A DNA stretch of 64,000 bases from positions 597,237-661,236 of the forward strand of contig NZ_LGKP01000025.1 in NCBI RefSeq assembly GCF_001306135.1, read 5' to 3'. Each line of letters opens with the position of its first letter. The first letter of the stretch is position 1. The notes beneath the pieces are model-generated. The model had not been told where the DNA came from, searched no databases, and saw nothing but the letters and a program-made list of their open reading frames with translations. Source of the stretch: Herpetosiphon geysericola (GTDB lineage: Bacteria; Chloroflexota; Chloroflexia; Chloroflexales; Herpetosiphonaceae). The translations under genes and the position numbers were made by a program. Positions 53,369 to 63,271 of the stretch are shown in pieces.

Positions 53369-54010
53369 TTAGGGCAATGGGTGGAAATTGAGGGGATTTT
53401 GGTTTACCCCATTATGCCAAATTTGATAATCAAGGTGTGGGCCGCTCGATGATCCCGTTGAGCCAATGGTGCCGATGATTGTGCCGCGTTCGACATAATC
53501 GCCATCCTTGACCTTGAACTCAGCAAGGTGGGCATAGCCAGTTTTGTATTCGTTGCCAATGACCCAAACGTGGTTGCCTGCTGGCCACGAATCGGCAGTT
53601 ACATCGATATAGCCGCTCATGGTGGCGCGAACTGGTGCGCCGACTGAGCCAGCTGGATCAGCCGCACCATCGCCATCGCCATCAACCGCTAGATCGATTG
53701 CGCCCCAAACTTCCGCAGGAGCGTGCGAGCCAACCCCGTAGCCTTGAGTCATCACGACCCGATTGCCAGCCACCGGATTGCCCCATGGCTGATCGCTGGA
53801 GATATTGGGCGGGGCAACTAAGGTATCGCCTTGGCCAACCTGAATCGCCGCGCCAGACAAGCCAGCGACGTTGGTTGTTTCGCCACGCCAAGCGCTAATT
53901 GTGGGAGTTGCAGGACGATTGACTAACAAAAAGAGCACCACAATCAAGCCAAGCGCAACGGCCCCACGTTTATAATTACTACTGTTATCGCTCAAATCAT
54001 ACCAATTCAT
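53369..54010 (-). CDS. Membrane-anchored M23-like (LytM fold) protein lacking zinc ligands
   Basis: 213 residues from the ATG at 54010, which overlaps the previous stop (ATGA). One N-terminal membrane helix (GAVALGLIVVLFLLV). The C-terminal half follows the M23 fold (GYIDVTADSW...GYAHLAEFKVKDGDYVERGTIIG, GSTGSSSGPHLDYQI). Active M23 peptidases need HxGxD and HxH: here the first His position is Trp (VWGAID) and HxH reads HLD. It is therefore probably a non-catalytic activator or scaffold, as known for EnvC/NlpD-type proteins. A DGDGDGAAD loop may bind calcium. Confidence 0.82.
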   Translation of the reverse strand: MNWYDLSDNSSNYKRGAVALGLIVVLFLLVNRPATPTISAWRGETTNVAGLSGAAIQVGQGDTLVAPPNISSDQPWGNPVAGNRVVMTQGYGVGSHAPAEVWGAIDLAVDGDGDGAADPAGSVGAPVRATMSGYIDVTADSWPAGNHVWVIGNEYKTGYAHLAEFKVKDGDYVERGTIIGTIGSTGSSSGPHLDYQIWHNGVNQNPLNFHPLP

Positions 54011-54645
54011 GAACCTGCTGCTCTCCATGAGTTGACCAATGTGCGCACCGTTTCGACATAGTTATTGGTGTCGTTTTCAACTGGGGGCGCATACACTGGA
54101 ATAATTGCTTGAATTGTCGTTAGTTGCCATTCGTCGATATATAAATTGCGAATCAGTTTGTACCAATCTTCGATCCCTGCTTCCCAACTTGGATACTTGC
54201 GGTAGCCTTGATAGTCTTCGTAGCCAGGCGTTGTGCGAATGTTGCCAATCGACATGGTGACGGTGGCAACCCCACGGGTTCCGGCGGTCGATTCGTGAAT
54301 GAAGAAGGCTAAGCAGTAGGCTGGGTCGATGCCATATTTGATACCCATATCATATATCACTTGACCCTTGCCGGTTGCTGGAGAATCGTAAGAAGCGAGC
54401 ACTTGATCGATTTTGGCAGCAGAGATTGTTGGCACGCCGATAATACTATCGCCATCGAGTGCCCCGAACGAGCCAGAAAGATTGCCGCTGGCTGATTGGG
54501 CTGGTTGGCCTGGGGCGCTCATCGAGCTATAAAAGGCATTGCTGCGCCCCCGAAACTGCACGATCATCCAAACCAAGGCAGCCGCCAGCGCAATCAAAAA
54601 GAGGGTGCGTCGTCGCGAAGAAAAATCATCAAAACCATATAACAT
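54007..54645 (-). CDS. Membrane-anchored glucosaminidase-like protein
   Basis: 212 residues, AGGAGAA upstream. One N-terminal membrane helix, a Ser/Gly-rich linker, then SAAKIDQVLASYDSPATG, IKYGIDPAYCLAFFIHEST (catalytic-type Glu in HEST) and SIGNIRTTPGYEDYQGYRKYP, matching the N-acetylmuramoyl/glucosaminidase fold that cuts peptidoglycan glycan strands. Overlaps the downstream M23-like gene by four bases, so the two are translationally coupled and likely act together on the wall. Confidence 0.83.
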   Translation of the reverse strand: MLYGFDDFSSRRRTLFLIALAAALVWMIVQFRGRSNAFYSSMSAPGQPAQSASGNLSGSFGALDGDSIIGVPTISAAKIDQVLASYDSPATGKGQVIYDMGIKYGIDPAYCLAFFIHESTAGTRGVATVTMSIGNIRTTPGYEDYQGYRKYPSWEAGIEDWYKLIRNLYIDEWQLTTIQAIIPVYAPPVENDTNNYVETVRTLVNSWRAAGS

Positions 54646-54673
54646 GGATGGGTTCTCCTGGCACGGAGACCAC

Positions 54674-55261
54674 TCATTGTTGCTGGTTTAACAAACGTGC
54701 TTGTTCAGCAGCAGTGATCATCCGAAAGCCATCGGCTTGATTGATATAAATAAGTTGTTCGTTTTTGATATTGACCAATAGCTCTGGCCGGGCATCATTG
54801 TTGAGATCGTGGGTCGAAAGCGTAATGGGGGTCAGATCTTCGCCTGCGCCAAAGAGATATGGGCCAATCAGCGTGCGCGCTTTGCTTGCATCGCCTCCAG
54901 GGAATTCTAACACAACCACCCGCCGATTCAAATTGATGGCCATAAATTCGCTGGGCAAGCCTTGGGCTTCTTCATGCCCAACCGTTGCTGCTAAGTGCGA
55001 AACTCGTGGCCGACCATAGCGCAAATCGTCGAACCAAACGCCAAAAATGCCGCTGAGCGTGCCCAAAAGTAGGGCTAAAAGGACCACGAACCCTGCCCAC
55101 ATGAAGCGATTGAACCAAATTTCTGGCAGCGTCGCTTTTGGCTGCTGAAGCTGCTCTTGGGCGCGACGGAGCGCTTGTTGGGGGGATGTTACTCGGACAA
55201 GTCGCCGCCCCGCCCATTGGCGCGGATGATTTGTTCGCAAATTACGACTTGTGACCGCCAT
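54674..55261 (-). CDS. Hypothetical single-pass membrane protein
   Basis: 195 residues, AGGAGG upstream. Basic N-terminal ~55 residues, one membrane helix (~55-75, FVVLLALLLGTLSGIFGVW), then an extracytoplasmic part with VVVLEFPGGDASKARTLIGP and THDLNNDARPELLVNI, which includes one FG-GAP/EF-loop-like DLNNDGxPE pattern. First gene of the operon with the glucosaminidase and M23-like proteins. Function unknown; the shared operon suggests a cell-envelope complex. Confidence 0.72.
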   Translation of the reverse strand: MAVTSRNLRTNHPRQWAGRRLVRVTSPQQALRRAQEQLQQPKATLPEIWFNRFMWAGFVVLLALLLGTLSGIFGVWFDDLRYGRPRVSHLAATVGHEEAQGLPSEFMAINLNRRVVVLEFPGGDASKARTLIGPYLFGAGEDLTPITLSTHDLNNDARPELLVNIKNEQLIYINQADGFRMITAAEQARLLNQQQ

Positions 55262-55365
55262 AATGCCTCCTCAGGCTAAACGTAGATGCTCGTTTACCAC
55301 TGAAGAAAATTATAGTAGAACTTTTGTTCTATGTCAATGATTGTCACAAGCCTGTGCCTGCATAC

Positions 55366-55947
55366 CTAATGAGCTGCCAACTGGCTGCTGGCCTGGCTTT
55401 GGCGCAATTTGGCAATATCGTTAAGATGCTGCTGGGTGTGGCAATGCATGAAGAATAGCAGCTCGCGCACAGTCAATTTCCCCAAGGCTGGATGCGGCAG
55501 TTGATACTGATCGAGCGCCGCATCGTCCCAATGAAACAAGCTTTCGATCATGCGCTGATTGAGTTTTTGCCATTGGGCTACCAAAGCTTGTTGGCGTTGC
55601 TGATTGAATGGGCCTTGCAGTTTGGCGGGAATAGAATAAGCCGGAGCCTCGAAGCCGCCAGCAATTGCCGCTTGATAGCTGGTGGCAATCGTCGCATAAT
55701 CATTTGATTGCTGCTTGGGTTTGCCAAATAGCATCGTTAAGCTCCAACGTGGCACCGATAAGGCAAGGATAAAAACCCTGCTCAATTGCTGGAGATGCAA
55801 CAGATTTTCTGCTGCCGACCAGACCCCTGGCGCATGGGCGAAACATTCTTCAGGGGTCAAGTTCAAAATCGTAGCGCTCACGCTGGCAACATCTCGTTCT
55901 AAGGCAACGATTAGTTCGTTATGGTTATAGGGTGCTGAATCAAGCAT
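55366..55947 (-). CDS. DinB-like four-helix-bundle protein
   Basis: 193 residues, AAGGAG upstream. WSAAENLLHLQQLS and FFMHCHTQQHLNDIAKLR carry the histidines expected of the DinB/YfiT metal site. Superfamily members include bacillithiol- or glutathione-S-transferase-like enzymes and stress proteins; substrate unknown. It lies 24 bases after the large regulator gene on the same strand. Confidence 0.85.
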   Translation of the reverse strand: MLDSAPYNHNELIVALERDVASVSATILNLTPEECFAHAPGVWSAAENLLHLQQLSRVFILALSVPRWSLTMLFGKPKQQSNDYATIATSYQAAIAGGFEAPAYSIPAKLQGPFNQQRQQALVAQWQKLNQRMIESLFHWDDAALDQYQLPHPALGKLTVRELLFFMHCHTQQHLNDIAKLRQSQASSQLAAH

Positions 55948-55971
55948 TCTAGCTCCTTGAGCTATTTCTCC

Positions 55972-58900
55972 CTAGATAGAACGTTGCTGAGCCATTGCTG
56001 GTTGCAGATTGCCAAGCTGGCTTTGCAATTGCTGTACGCGGCTATATAAAAAGCCTTGTTCTGAAGTAACCGCTTGCTTGGCGCGTTGCAGTGCTGCATT
56101 TGCCGCCAAATAATCGTGGCGTTCTTGCCAAATTTCTGCCAGCCAGATGTTGATTTGGGTTTGTAAAAATGGCGCAGTTAGCAACTCAACTTCGCTGAGC
56201 GCCGTGCGCATCAGCACTAACGCCTGATCGAGATCGCCGCGACCACGGGCAACTAAGCCAAGATTGGCGCGATAGTTGGCCACTTGAGCTGCATTACCAT
56301 TGGCTTGAGCCACGCTAATGCCGCGCTCAAACCAAGCTTCTGCTTCGTCCCAATGTTTTTCGGCCAAGGCAATTTCGCCGCGAGTGCTATACAAATATTG
56401 CAATGGCACGCGCAGCGCCAACTGTTCTGCCAAGCGCAAGCCTGCTTCAATATGGCTGTGAGCGGTTGCTAAATCGCCAATCAGCGTGGCGTTGTACGCT
56501 GCGTTGTTATAGCCCAAGATAATTTGATATTGCTCGTTGGTGGCGGCAGTGCTGGAAATTGCCAATGCGAAGGTTTCGACCGCTGCTTTGATTTCGCCGC
56601 GCTGAGCCAAAATATTGCCTAGCTCAAACTGACAACGACCAATTAATGAATGGTTTTGTTGAGCGGTAGCGACTTTTAAGGCTGCTTGAATATTCTCGTA
56701 GGCCACATTCAAGGGATAGCCCGCCAAGCGTTGGCTAATTGCCAAGAGCAATAATAACTCGGCTTCAAGCAATTGATTTTCAAGGCTGTGCTTGTGATAG
56801 ATCGCCAAACCACGTTCGGCCCATTCGATCACAACCTCTGGCCGCCCAACCACCAGATAGGTGCGACCAAGTTTGGTGCAAACTGCCACAACCCGCAGCC
56901 AATTAGCTTGAGCCTCATATTGCGCTAGCGCTGTATGATAGACCTCGCGGGCAGCGGGCACTTCGCTATTCCACTCCAAGGCATCGCCCAAACGACAATA
57001 ACGCTCAGGCGTGGGATCAAGCTCGATTGCCTGTTGACCAAAGGCTACTGCTTCGTTTGGCGCTGAGAGCGAAAGCGCATGTTCGAGCGCTTGGTCTGCA
57101 TAGCTTGCAGCCAATTTGGCCTCGCCAGCCTCGCGATAGTGTAAGAGCAAGCGTCCAGCGATGGCGCGATGGTCGCTATATTCGTTTTGCAGGGCTTGGG
57201 CAGCGCGGCGATGCAAAAAGGTGCGCCGAGCGCGGCTAAGGCTATTGCGCACAACCGTGGCAATCAGCGGATGGCTAAATGTATAACTATCGCCTTGTTC
57301 CTTCAAAACTGCGGCGTTGAGCAAGCCATCGAGGCCATCAAGCGTGTCTTCATCGGAGCGTCCGCCAGTTTCGCGTAGCACGTTATAGCTGAATAATGGG
57401 TCGAGCACCGCTGCCGCTTGAACAATTTGGGAGGCACGTTCAGGCAAGCGTGCCAAGCGCGTGCTGAGTACATCAACCAACATTGGCGGTACATCAGTTG
57501 GATCAACAGTGCGACAAAGCTCCAATAAAAACAACGGATTGCCAGCGCTGCGTTCGAGCAAGGTCTGATCATCGGGATTCGCATAGCCCAATTCGCTCAA
57601 CAGCTGGCGGGTTTCTGCCTGATCAAGCCGAGGTACGTCGATGCGCGTGACCAAACTGCCACGTTGCCAACCAACAACCAAGCGTTGCAAACGGGTGTTG
57701 GCTTCCTCAGAGCGATAGGTTACGACCAGCACAATCGGCAAATCGCGCAAGCGATCGACCACATAATCAAGCCATTCGGCGGTTGCTTGGTCGGCCCAGT
57801 GCAAATCGTCGATCCCAATCACCAAATGGTTGGTCATCACGGCGCGCAGACATTGGGCAAAGGCCTCGAACATGCGCCGCCGTTCTTCATCAGCGGGCAA
57901 AACTGGCGGCTCGGGCAAATTGGGCACATGGCCACGGAGTTGGGGCAGCAAGCGCGCAACCTCGGCCAACCACATTGGATCAACCGCTGAATCGCCAGCA
58001 AACAAGCGCGATAAGCACAAGCGCTGGCCAAATAGCTCAGTCACTGGGGCAAAGGGCAGGCTTCTAGTTGATTCAAGACAGTGCATTGACAGCATGGTGC
58101 TGTCGGCAGGCAATTGTTGCGCCCATTCCTGCCAAAGCCGCGATTTGCCAACCCCAATTTCGCCAGTGATCAGCACGACTTGCAAGCCGCGTTCGTTGCT
58201 GCGCATCAGCGCTTGGTTGAGCAATAATTGCTCATATTGGCGGCCAACAAACGGCGTCTCGCGGGGGGCTGGCCGTTTGATCGGCTTGAGTACTGGCTTG
58301 GGCTCAGGTGCTGGATTTGCAAGCATGGGTTTGGCTGGCTCGTGAGCATTGGTTGGGCTGAGCAACGGATTGGTTTGCAAAATGTGTTGGCGCAGCATTT
58401 GGGTTTCAGGCAATGGCTCGATGCCCAATTCGCGCTGCAGGGTTGTGCTCAACATCTCATATTGGCGCAGAGCCTCGGCGCGTTCGCCTTGACGCCAATG
58501 AGCTTCAATAATCGCCTGATACAACGATTCGGAGAGCGGATCGAAGCGCAAGGCGGCGCGGGCCAACGTTAATACATGGCTCCATTGTTGCTGCTTTTGA
58601 TAATTGCTAATGGCGGTTTGGAACAAACGCATCACGGTTAAGTGCACTTGTTCGCGCTCGGTTACTAGCCACAAATCAAAATCAGGTGCATCGGGCAACA
58701 TCAGCCCATCGAGCAAGGGGCCTTGGGCCAGTTGTAACAAACTCTCAACACTTGGTTGAACCAAACCTTCTGCCAAACTGCGTAGCTGCCAAAGATCAAC
58801 GACACAATCCGGGTGTAAACGCAGCCGATCATCATCGGCCAAAATGATCTCGCCGCCTAAACTGCGCCGAATTGTCCAAAGCGTATTGCGTAAATTTTTG

Positions 58901-59076
58901 CGGGCAGCTTCATCGCTACTTTCAGCCCACAGCAATGCCAAAAGATGCTCGCGGCGTTGAGGCTGGATGGTTGCGGCAAGATAGCCCAAGAGGGCTACCG
59001 CTTTGCTAGGAAGCGACTGTGATTGCTGATTGTAGAGTATTGAAGGTACACCGAGGAAACGCAGGGCAACGGTCAT
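55972..59076 (-). CDS. Large AfsR/SARP-type regulator (winged helix-BTAD-AAA-TPR)
   Basis: 1034 residues from the ATG at 59076 (GGGGGG upstream). Order: winged helix (~1-95: SKAVALLGYLAATIQPQRREHLLALLW in part), BTAD (~100-240), ATPase with Walker A GEIGVGKSRLW and Walker B VIGIDDLHWAD, then TPR-like helices (~620-1034). Known relatives (AfsR) couple ATP hydrolysis to transcription activation. The target is unknown. It is transcribed away from tatA and toward dinB. Confidence 0.87.
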   Translation of the reverse strand: MTVALRFLGVPSILYNQQSQSLPSKAVALLGYLAATIQPQRREHLLALLWAESSDEAARKNLRNTLWTIRRSLGGEIILADDDRLRLHPDCVVDLWQLRSLAEGLVQPSVESLLQLAQGPLLDGLMLPDAPDFDLWLVTEREQVHLTVMRLFQTAISNYQKQQQWSHVLTLARAALRFDPLSESLYQAIIEAHWRQGERAEALRQYEMLSTTLQRELGIEPLPETQMLRQHILQTNPLLSPTNAHEPAKPMLANPAPEPKPVLKPIKRPAPRETPFVGRQYEQLLLNQALMRSNERGLQVVLITGEIGVGKSRLWQEWAQQLPADSTMLSMHCLESTRSLPFAPVTELFGQRLCLSRLFAGDSAVDPMWLAEVARLLPQLRGHVPNLPEPPVLPADEERRRMFEAFAQCLRAVMTNHLVIGIDDLHWADQATAEWLDYVVDRLRDLPIVLVVTYRSEEANTRLQRLVVGWQRGSLVTRIDVPRLDQAETRQLLSELGYANPDDQTLLERSAGNPLFLLELCRTVDPTDVPPMLVDVLSTRLARLPERASQIVQAAAVLDPLFSYNVLRETGGRSDEDTLDGLDGLLNAAVLKEQGDSYTFSHPLIATVVRNSLSRARRTFLHRRAAQALQNEYSDHRAIAGRLLLHYREAGEAKLAASYADQALEHALSLSAPNEAVAFGQQAIELDPTPERYCRLGDALEWNSEVPAAREVYHTALAQYEAQANWLRVVAVCTKLGRTYLVVGRPEVVIEWAERGLAIYHKHSLENQLLEAELLLLLAISQRLAGYPLNVAYENIQAALKVATAQQNHSLIGRCQFELGNILAQRGEIKAAVETFALAISSTAATNEQYQIILGYNNAAYNATLIGDLATAHSHIEAGLRLAEQLALRVPLQYLYSTRGEIALAEKHWDEAEAWFERGISVAQANGNAAQVANYRANLGLVARGRGDLDQALVLMRTALSEVELLTAPFLQTQINIWLAEIWQERHDYLAANAALQRAKQAVTSEQGFLYSRVQQLQSQLGNLQPAMAQQRSI

Positions 59077-59147
59077 AGCCCCCCCGTGAGAACAACGTGA
59101 GGCACGGGTTACGTGCCTCAACGATGCATGTTAATTGTAACCGCTCG

Positions 59148-59327
59148 TTATTTTGATTCGTTTTTGCTCGCGTCGGATGCCGCTGGAGCATCGTCATCGC
59201 GCACACCACGGCGAAACTCACGAATGCCACGGCCAAGCGAGCTGCCAAGATCGCCAATCCGCGAGGCCCCAAACAACACAATCACAATTGCGAGAATAAT
59301 TAAGAGTTCTGGTACGCCTAAGCCCAT
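59148..59327 (-). CDS. tatA: Twin-arginine translocase subunit TatA
   Basis: 59 residues from the ATG at 59327 with AAGGAGG upstream. One N-terminal membrane helix ([18 protein letters not shown]) with the conserved Glu near the start and FG at the hinge, an amphipathic helix ([15 protein letters not shown]) and an acidic Lys/Asp tail. Forms the pore of the Tat pathway for folded proteins. tatC is not adjacent. Confidence 0.92.
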   Translation of the reverse strand: MGLGVPELLIILAIVIVLFGASRIGDLGSSLGRGIREFRRGVRDDDAPAASDASKNESK

Positions 59328-59620
59328 TGCAAGCCTCCTTGAGGAATGGTATCGCCAATGCAATACCGGTCTATTGCCATTATACGCCGCTGTTAGGCAT
59401 AGTCAATTGAAATGAATTTGCGTAACAGGTTGAGTTGTCAGTGTAGATTGCTACGATGAATAATCAACGAACAAATGATTAAGTTTTGATCATACTACCA
59501 TATCTACTGTCCTCCTACGGTCAATTAGTCCTACATCTTCGTTGTGTTTGTGCGCTTGAAGTGGCTAACTTCCGCAACCTAGGCTGCTGATGCTCTAGAC
59601 ATGCCCACTACAATAGACGT

Positions 59621-62600
59621 ATGCAAGATTGCGCGCTCTACCTATTTGGCTCTCCACGCCTGCAATACAACACCCAACAGATAGCGCTTGGCAATGGCCC
59701 ATTGGCAGGGTTGTTGGTCTTTTTAGCGCTCAATCAAGCTCAGCCAGTCAGTCGTTTGCGGCTTGCGGCCACGATTTGGCCCGATTTGCCCGAACCACAG
59801 GCGCGGCGTGCGCTCTCGGCGGCGCTTTATCGGCTGCGTCAACAATGCCCAAGTTGTGATCAATGGCTGTTGGCGAATCCCCAAACCCTGCAACTTGGCT
59901 CAATTTGGTGTGATCTGCATGTGTTTCAGCAAGCAGCGCACGCCGATCAAACAAGCGCTTGGCAATTGGCATGTCAGCTCTATCGCGATGAATTATTGCC
60001 TGACCTTGATGCTGAGTGGCTCGATGGCCCACGAGCTGATTTGCAAGCCACATTTGCCGCCACAATTGCCAAATTGGCTCAGCATGCGTTTGCTCATGGC
60101 GATTATGGCTTGGCGTTGAGCAGTGCTGAGCGTTGGCAGGCCTTCGATCCTTTTGATGAACAGGCGGCGATGCTCATCATGCGTTGCCAAATTAGCCTTG
60201 GCCGTGCGCATTTGGCTTTGGTGGCCTACCACAGCATTTGCGAACGTTTGGCCAGCGATTTGGGCGTTGAGCCAATGGCCGAACTCACGGCGCTTGCTGA
60301 GCAAATAGTGGCTGAGCAAAGCTTGCGCCAAACCACGCTTGGCGGGAGTTGGCAGAAAATTCCGTTTGTTGGCCGCACGCATGAACGTTCGCTGTTGCTC
60401 GATGGCTTGGATGCTGCCTTGAGCCATAGTGGTGGGATTGTTTTGCTTGATGGAGCGGCTGGTATCGGCAAAACGCGATTATTGCACGAATTGAGCCAAG
60501 CATCCCAAGCGCGGGGCTTCCAGTTGGCGTGGGGCACGGCCCAAATTAATGGTGGCAGTTCGCCGTATGCACCGCTTGATCAGGCATTAGCCCAAATTCT
60601 TGATCAGCGCATGCTTGAGCAATTCGATCCCATTACGCGGCTCGGTTTGGCGGCGCTGATGCCCGATTTGCCCCAACTCAACCAGCACGATCATGCCAAT
60701 CGACCAAGTTTGGCGACGGCCTTGTTCCAAGTGCTGTTAGCGGTCAGCCAACAAGCGCCATTGTTGCTGGTGCTTGATGATTTGCATTGGGCGCAGCGAG
60801 TCGTATTTAATGTGTTGCAATGGTCGCCAAGCCAAATTCAAGCCTTGTTGCGCTCACGGTTATTAATCGTTTTGGCCTATCGTGGCAATGAATCGAGCCA
60901 TATGTTGCAAGCTTTGCGGCGGATGCGCCAAGAGTTGCCAATTCAAGCGCTTAAACTCAATGGCTTGGCGCTGCACGATTTTCAGCATTTAGTTGGGCGT
61001 TTGTGGCCGAATCAGGTGCCAATTCCGAGTATGGCCGAGATTGCTGCATTGCATGCTTTGACTGCTGGCAACCCTTTATTTCTCCAAGAGCACTTGCTGC
61101 ATCGTGGTGATGCTCATGAGCATTCGTTTCAGGCTTTGGTGGCGCAACGGGTGCAGGCGTTGCCAAATTTGGCTCATCGTGCCTTGGCGGCGGCAAATGC
61201 CTTGGGCCGCACTTGGACATTAGTTGCATGGCGGTTTGTGGCTGGAGCTGAGGTTGATCAGGCGATTCCTGATCTTTTAGCGACACGGCTGGTTGCTCAG
61301 ACCCATGCAGGCTTTCAGTTTTACCATGATTTGATTGCGGTGGCGGTTGAACGAAGTTTAGCGCTTGAATTACGCCAAGCAGCGGCGCAGCAGGCGGCTG
61401 ATTATTTTGCTCAGCAGCCACTTTGCCGCCCAGAAACGATTGCTTGGGCTTATGAACGGGCGCAACGTTGGCCAGCGACAATTGCTGCCTATCAACAGGC
61501 TGGCGTACAAGCGCTTCAAGCTTATGCCTACACCACGGCGCTCGATTATGCAAATCGCGCGTTGGAACTGTACCAGCGTTTGCCCATGGATCAGCGCTTG
61601 GAGCTGAGCTTGCTTGGCTTGCGGCAACGAATTTTGGTATTTTTGGGCCAGCTCGATGTGTGGCGCGCCGATGTTGAACGCTTGGAAAGCCTCGCCTTGC
61701 ATTTGGGCGATCAACATGCCTTGCTCGAAGCCTACGAGAGCAGAATTGTGCTTTCTTCGGTCGATTCGAATGCGCCTGAAATGGCGAGTATTGCCGAACA
61801 AGCCTTGGCATTGGCCCGAACCCTCGAATTGCCAGCGGTTGAAGCCCGAATTTTAAATACCTATGGCTTTCATTTGATCAGTAGTGCTGCGGTGCAGCCG
61901 CGCAACAGCTTGCCCTTGCTCGAACAGGCGGTTGCCCTCGCACGGAGCAGCCACGATGATGCAGTTTTGGTTGCATCGTTGTGTTCGTTGGCCTTTGCCT
62001 ATCGCATGCTCGGCCATACCAGCGTGGCCCAGCGAATTGCTGCTGAAGCCTTGACCCTGACCGAGTTGCATCCCTATTTGTATCCAGCGCGTGGCAATGT
62101 GTTGCGAGTTTTGGGCGAAGTTAATATTAGCTACGCCGATTGGGAAACTGCGCTGAGCACCATGAACAAGTCAATTGAGTTGCTCGAAGCGCTTGATGAT
62201 AGTTGGCTGCTAGGTGTTGGCTTGTTCATGTCGACTTTTATTACGACCGCAATTGGCCTGACCGAGATGGCGCAAGCCACCACCCAACGTTTGCGCCAGA
62301 TGATTCGTGATTCCAAGATGCCGCCAAACTCCAACTGGGCCTTTTTTGCCCAGAGTGTCACGATTTTGGTGGCCTTAGAAGCTGGCGATTTTGAGCAAGC
62401 AGAAACCGTAGTCCAAGAAGTTCAGCCGTGGCTTGATCAAGCGCAGCAACAAGGTGCAGGCTTGTATTTGCTGGCGGCGATTGGCGCACTGGAGATTTTT
62501 CGCAATCGGCCAGATCAAGCCTTACCTTTGTTACGGCGTGGCACGGCAATGTGGCAACAAGCGCGATCGGCCTTTTTGCAACCAATTTTGATGCATGCCT

Positions 62601-63271
62601 TAGCTGCGCAATTATGTGGTTTTGCTGCTGAAGCCCAAGCAATGTTGGCCGAAGCAGAAGCGATGTACGACCAGAAAGAATTATTGTATGCAGATGTGTT
62701 ATTGCAATTCACCCGTTTTTGGGTCTATGGCGATCGGCTCCATCTGCAAAATGCCTATACCTCAATTCAGCAACAAGCCAATCGCTTTCGCGACCCAACC
62801 TTGCGTGATTCATTCATCAATAATGTGAAATTACATGGCATGGTGCTGCAATTGCAGCGGGTTGCCCCATTGGCTGGAGCGATTCGCTCGATGGCTGGGC
62901 TATGGATGCGACTAACGCGGGTGTATGGGCGTACCCAACTGCTTTCTGAAGGTGGCTATATTCAGCGCAAAGTTCTGTTGGTGCGCGCCGATGTGCCACT
63001 GGGCAAATCGCTGAGCCATACTGATCGGGTTGAAGTTGTTTGGACGTTGCATGCACCAGATGATAATCGCTTCCATGATCGTAGCGCATTGCGCATGCAT
63101 CGTTTGCAGCGGTTGCTTGATGAAGCTGATGATGCAGGAGCAGCGCCAACCGATGATGATTTGGCTGATGCCTTGGCCGTAAGTCGGCGCACTATTCTGC
63201 GCGATATGGCAATCTTGCAAGCCCAAGGCTCAGTGGTCAGTACCCGCCGTCGCCGTGCAGTTGGCGAGTAA
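59621..63271 (+). CDS. Giant BTAD/AAA/TPR regulator with C-terminal helix-turn-helix
   Basis: 1216 residues. N-terminal winged helix (~1-90), BTAD (~95-240: LDAEWLDGPRADLQA), ATPase with Walker A GAAGIGKTRLL and Walker B LVLDDLHWAQ, a long TPR-like region, and a C-terminal part with ADALAVSRRTILRDMAILQAQG that reads as a second DNA-binding helix-turn-helix (DeoR-like). Two DNA-binding heads on one protein is unusual. Convergent neither with tatA nor rrn: it is transcribed toward the 16S gene. A short weak -10 (TACAAT) precedes the start. Confidence 0.85.
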   Translation: MQDCALYLFGSPRLQYNTQQIALGNGPLAGLLVFLALNQAQPVSRLRLAATIWPDLPEPQARRALSAALYRLRQQCPSCDQWLLANPQTLQLGSIWCDLHVFQQAAHADQTSAWQLACQLYRDELLPDLDAEWLDGPRADLQATFAATIAKLAQHAFAHGDYGLALSSAERWQAFDPFDEQAAMLIMRCQISLGRAHLALVAYHSICERLASDLGVEPMAELTALAEQIVAEQSLRQTTLGGSWQKIPFVGRTHERSLLLDGLDAALSHSGGIVLLDGAAGIGKTRLLHELSQASQARGFQLAWGTAQINGGSSPYAPLDQALAQILDQRMLEQFDPITRLGLAALMPDLPQLNQHDHANRPSLATALFQVLLAVSQQAPLLLVLDDLHWAQRVVFNVLQWSPSQIQALLRSRLLIVLAYRGNESSHMLQALRRMRQELPIQALKLNGLALHDFQHLVGRLWPNQVPIPSMAEIAALHALTAGNPLFLQEHLLHRGDAHEHSFQALVAQRVQALPNLAHRALAAANALGRTWTLVAWRFVAGAEVDQAIPDLLATRLVAQTHAGFQFYHDLIAVAVERSLALELRQAAAQQAADYFAQQPLCRPETIAWAYERAQRWPATIAAYQQAGVQALQAYAYTTALDYANRALELYQRLPMDQRLELSLLGLRQRILVFLGQLDVWRADVERLESLALHLGDQHALLEAYESRIVLSSVDSNAPEMASIAEQALALARTLELPAVEARILNTYGFHLISSAAVQPRNSLPLLEQAVALARSSHDDAVLVASLCSLAFAYRMLGHTSVAQRIAAEALTLTELHPYLYPARGNVLRVLGEVNISYADWETALSTMNKSIELLEALDDSWLLGVGLFMSTFITTAIGLTEMAQATTQRLRQMIRDSKMPPNSNWAFFAQSVTILVALEAGDFEQAETVVQEVQPWLDQAQQQGAGLYLLAAIGALEIFRNRPDQALPLLRRGTAMWQQARSAFLQPILMHALAAQLCGFAAEAQAMLAEAEAMYDQKELLYADVLLQFTRFWVYGDRLHLQNAYTSIQQQANRFRDPTLRDSFINNVKLHGMVLQLQRVAPLAGAIRSMAGLWMRLTRVYGRTQLLSEGGYIQRKVLLVRADVPLGKSLSHTDRVEVVWTLHAPDDNRFHDRSALRMHRLQRLLDEADDAGAAPTDDDLADALAVSRRTILRDMAILQAQGSVVSTRRRRAVGE

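Noticed and set aside
60957..61811. 284-residue frame on the minus strand
   Set aside because: Antisense to the giant regulator; His/Pro/Gln-rich with no motif.
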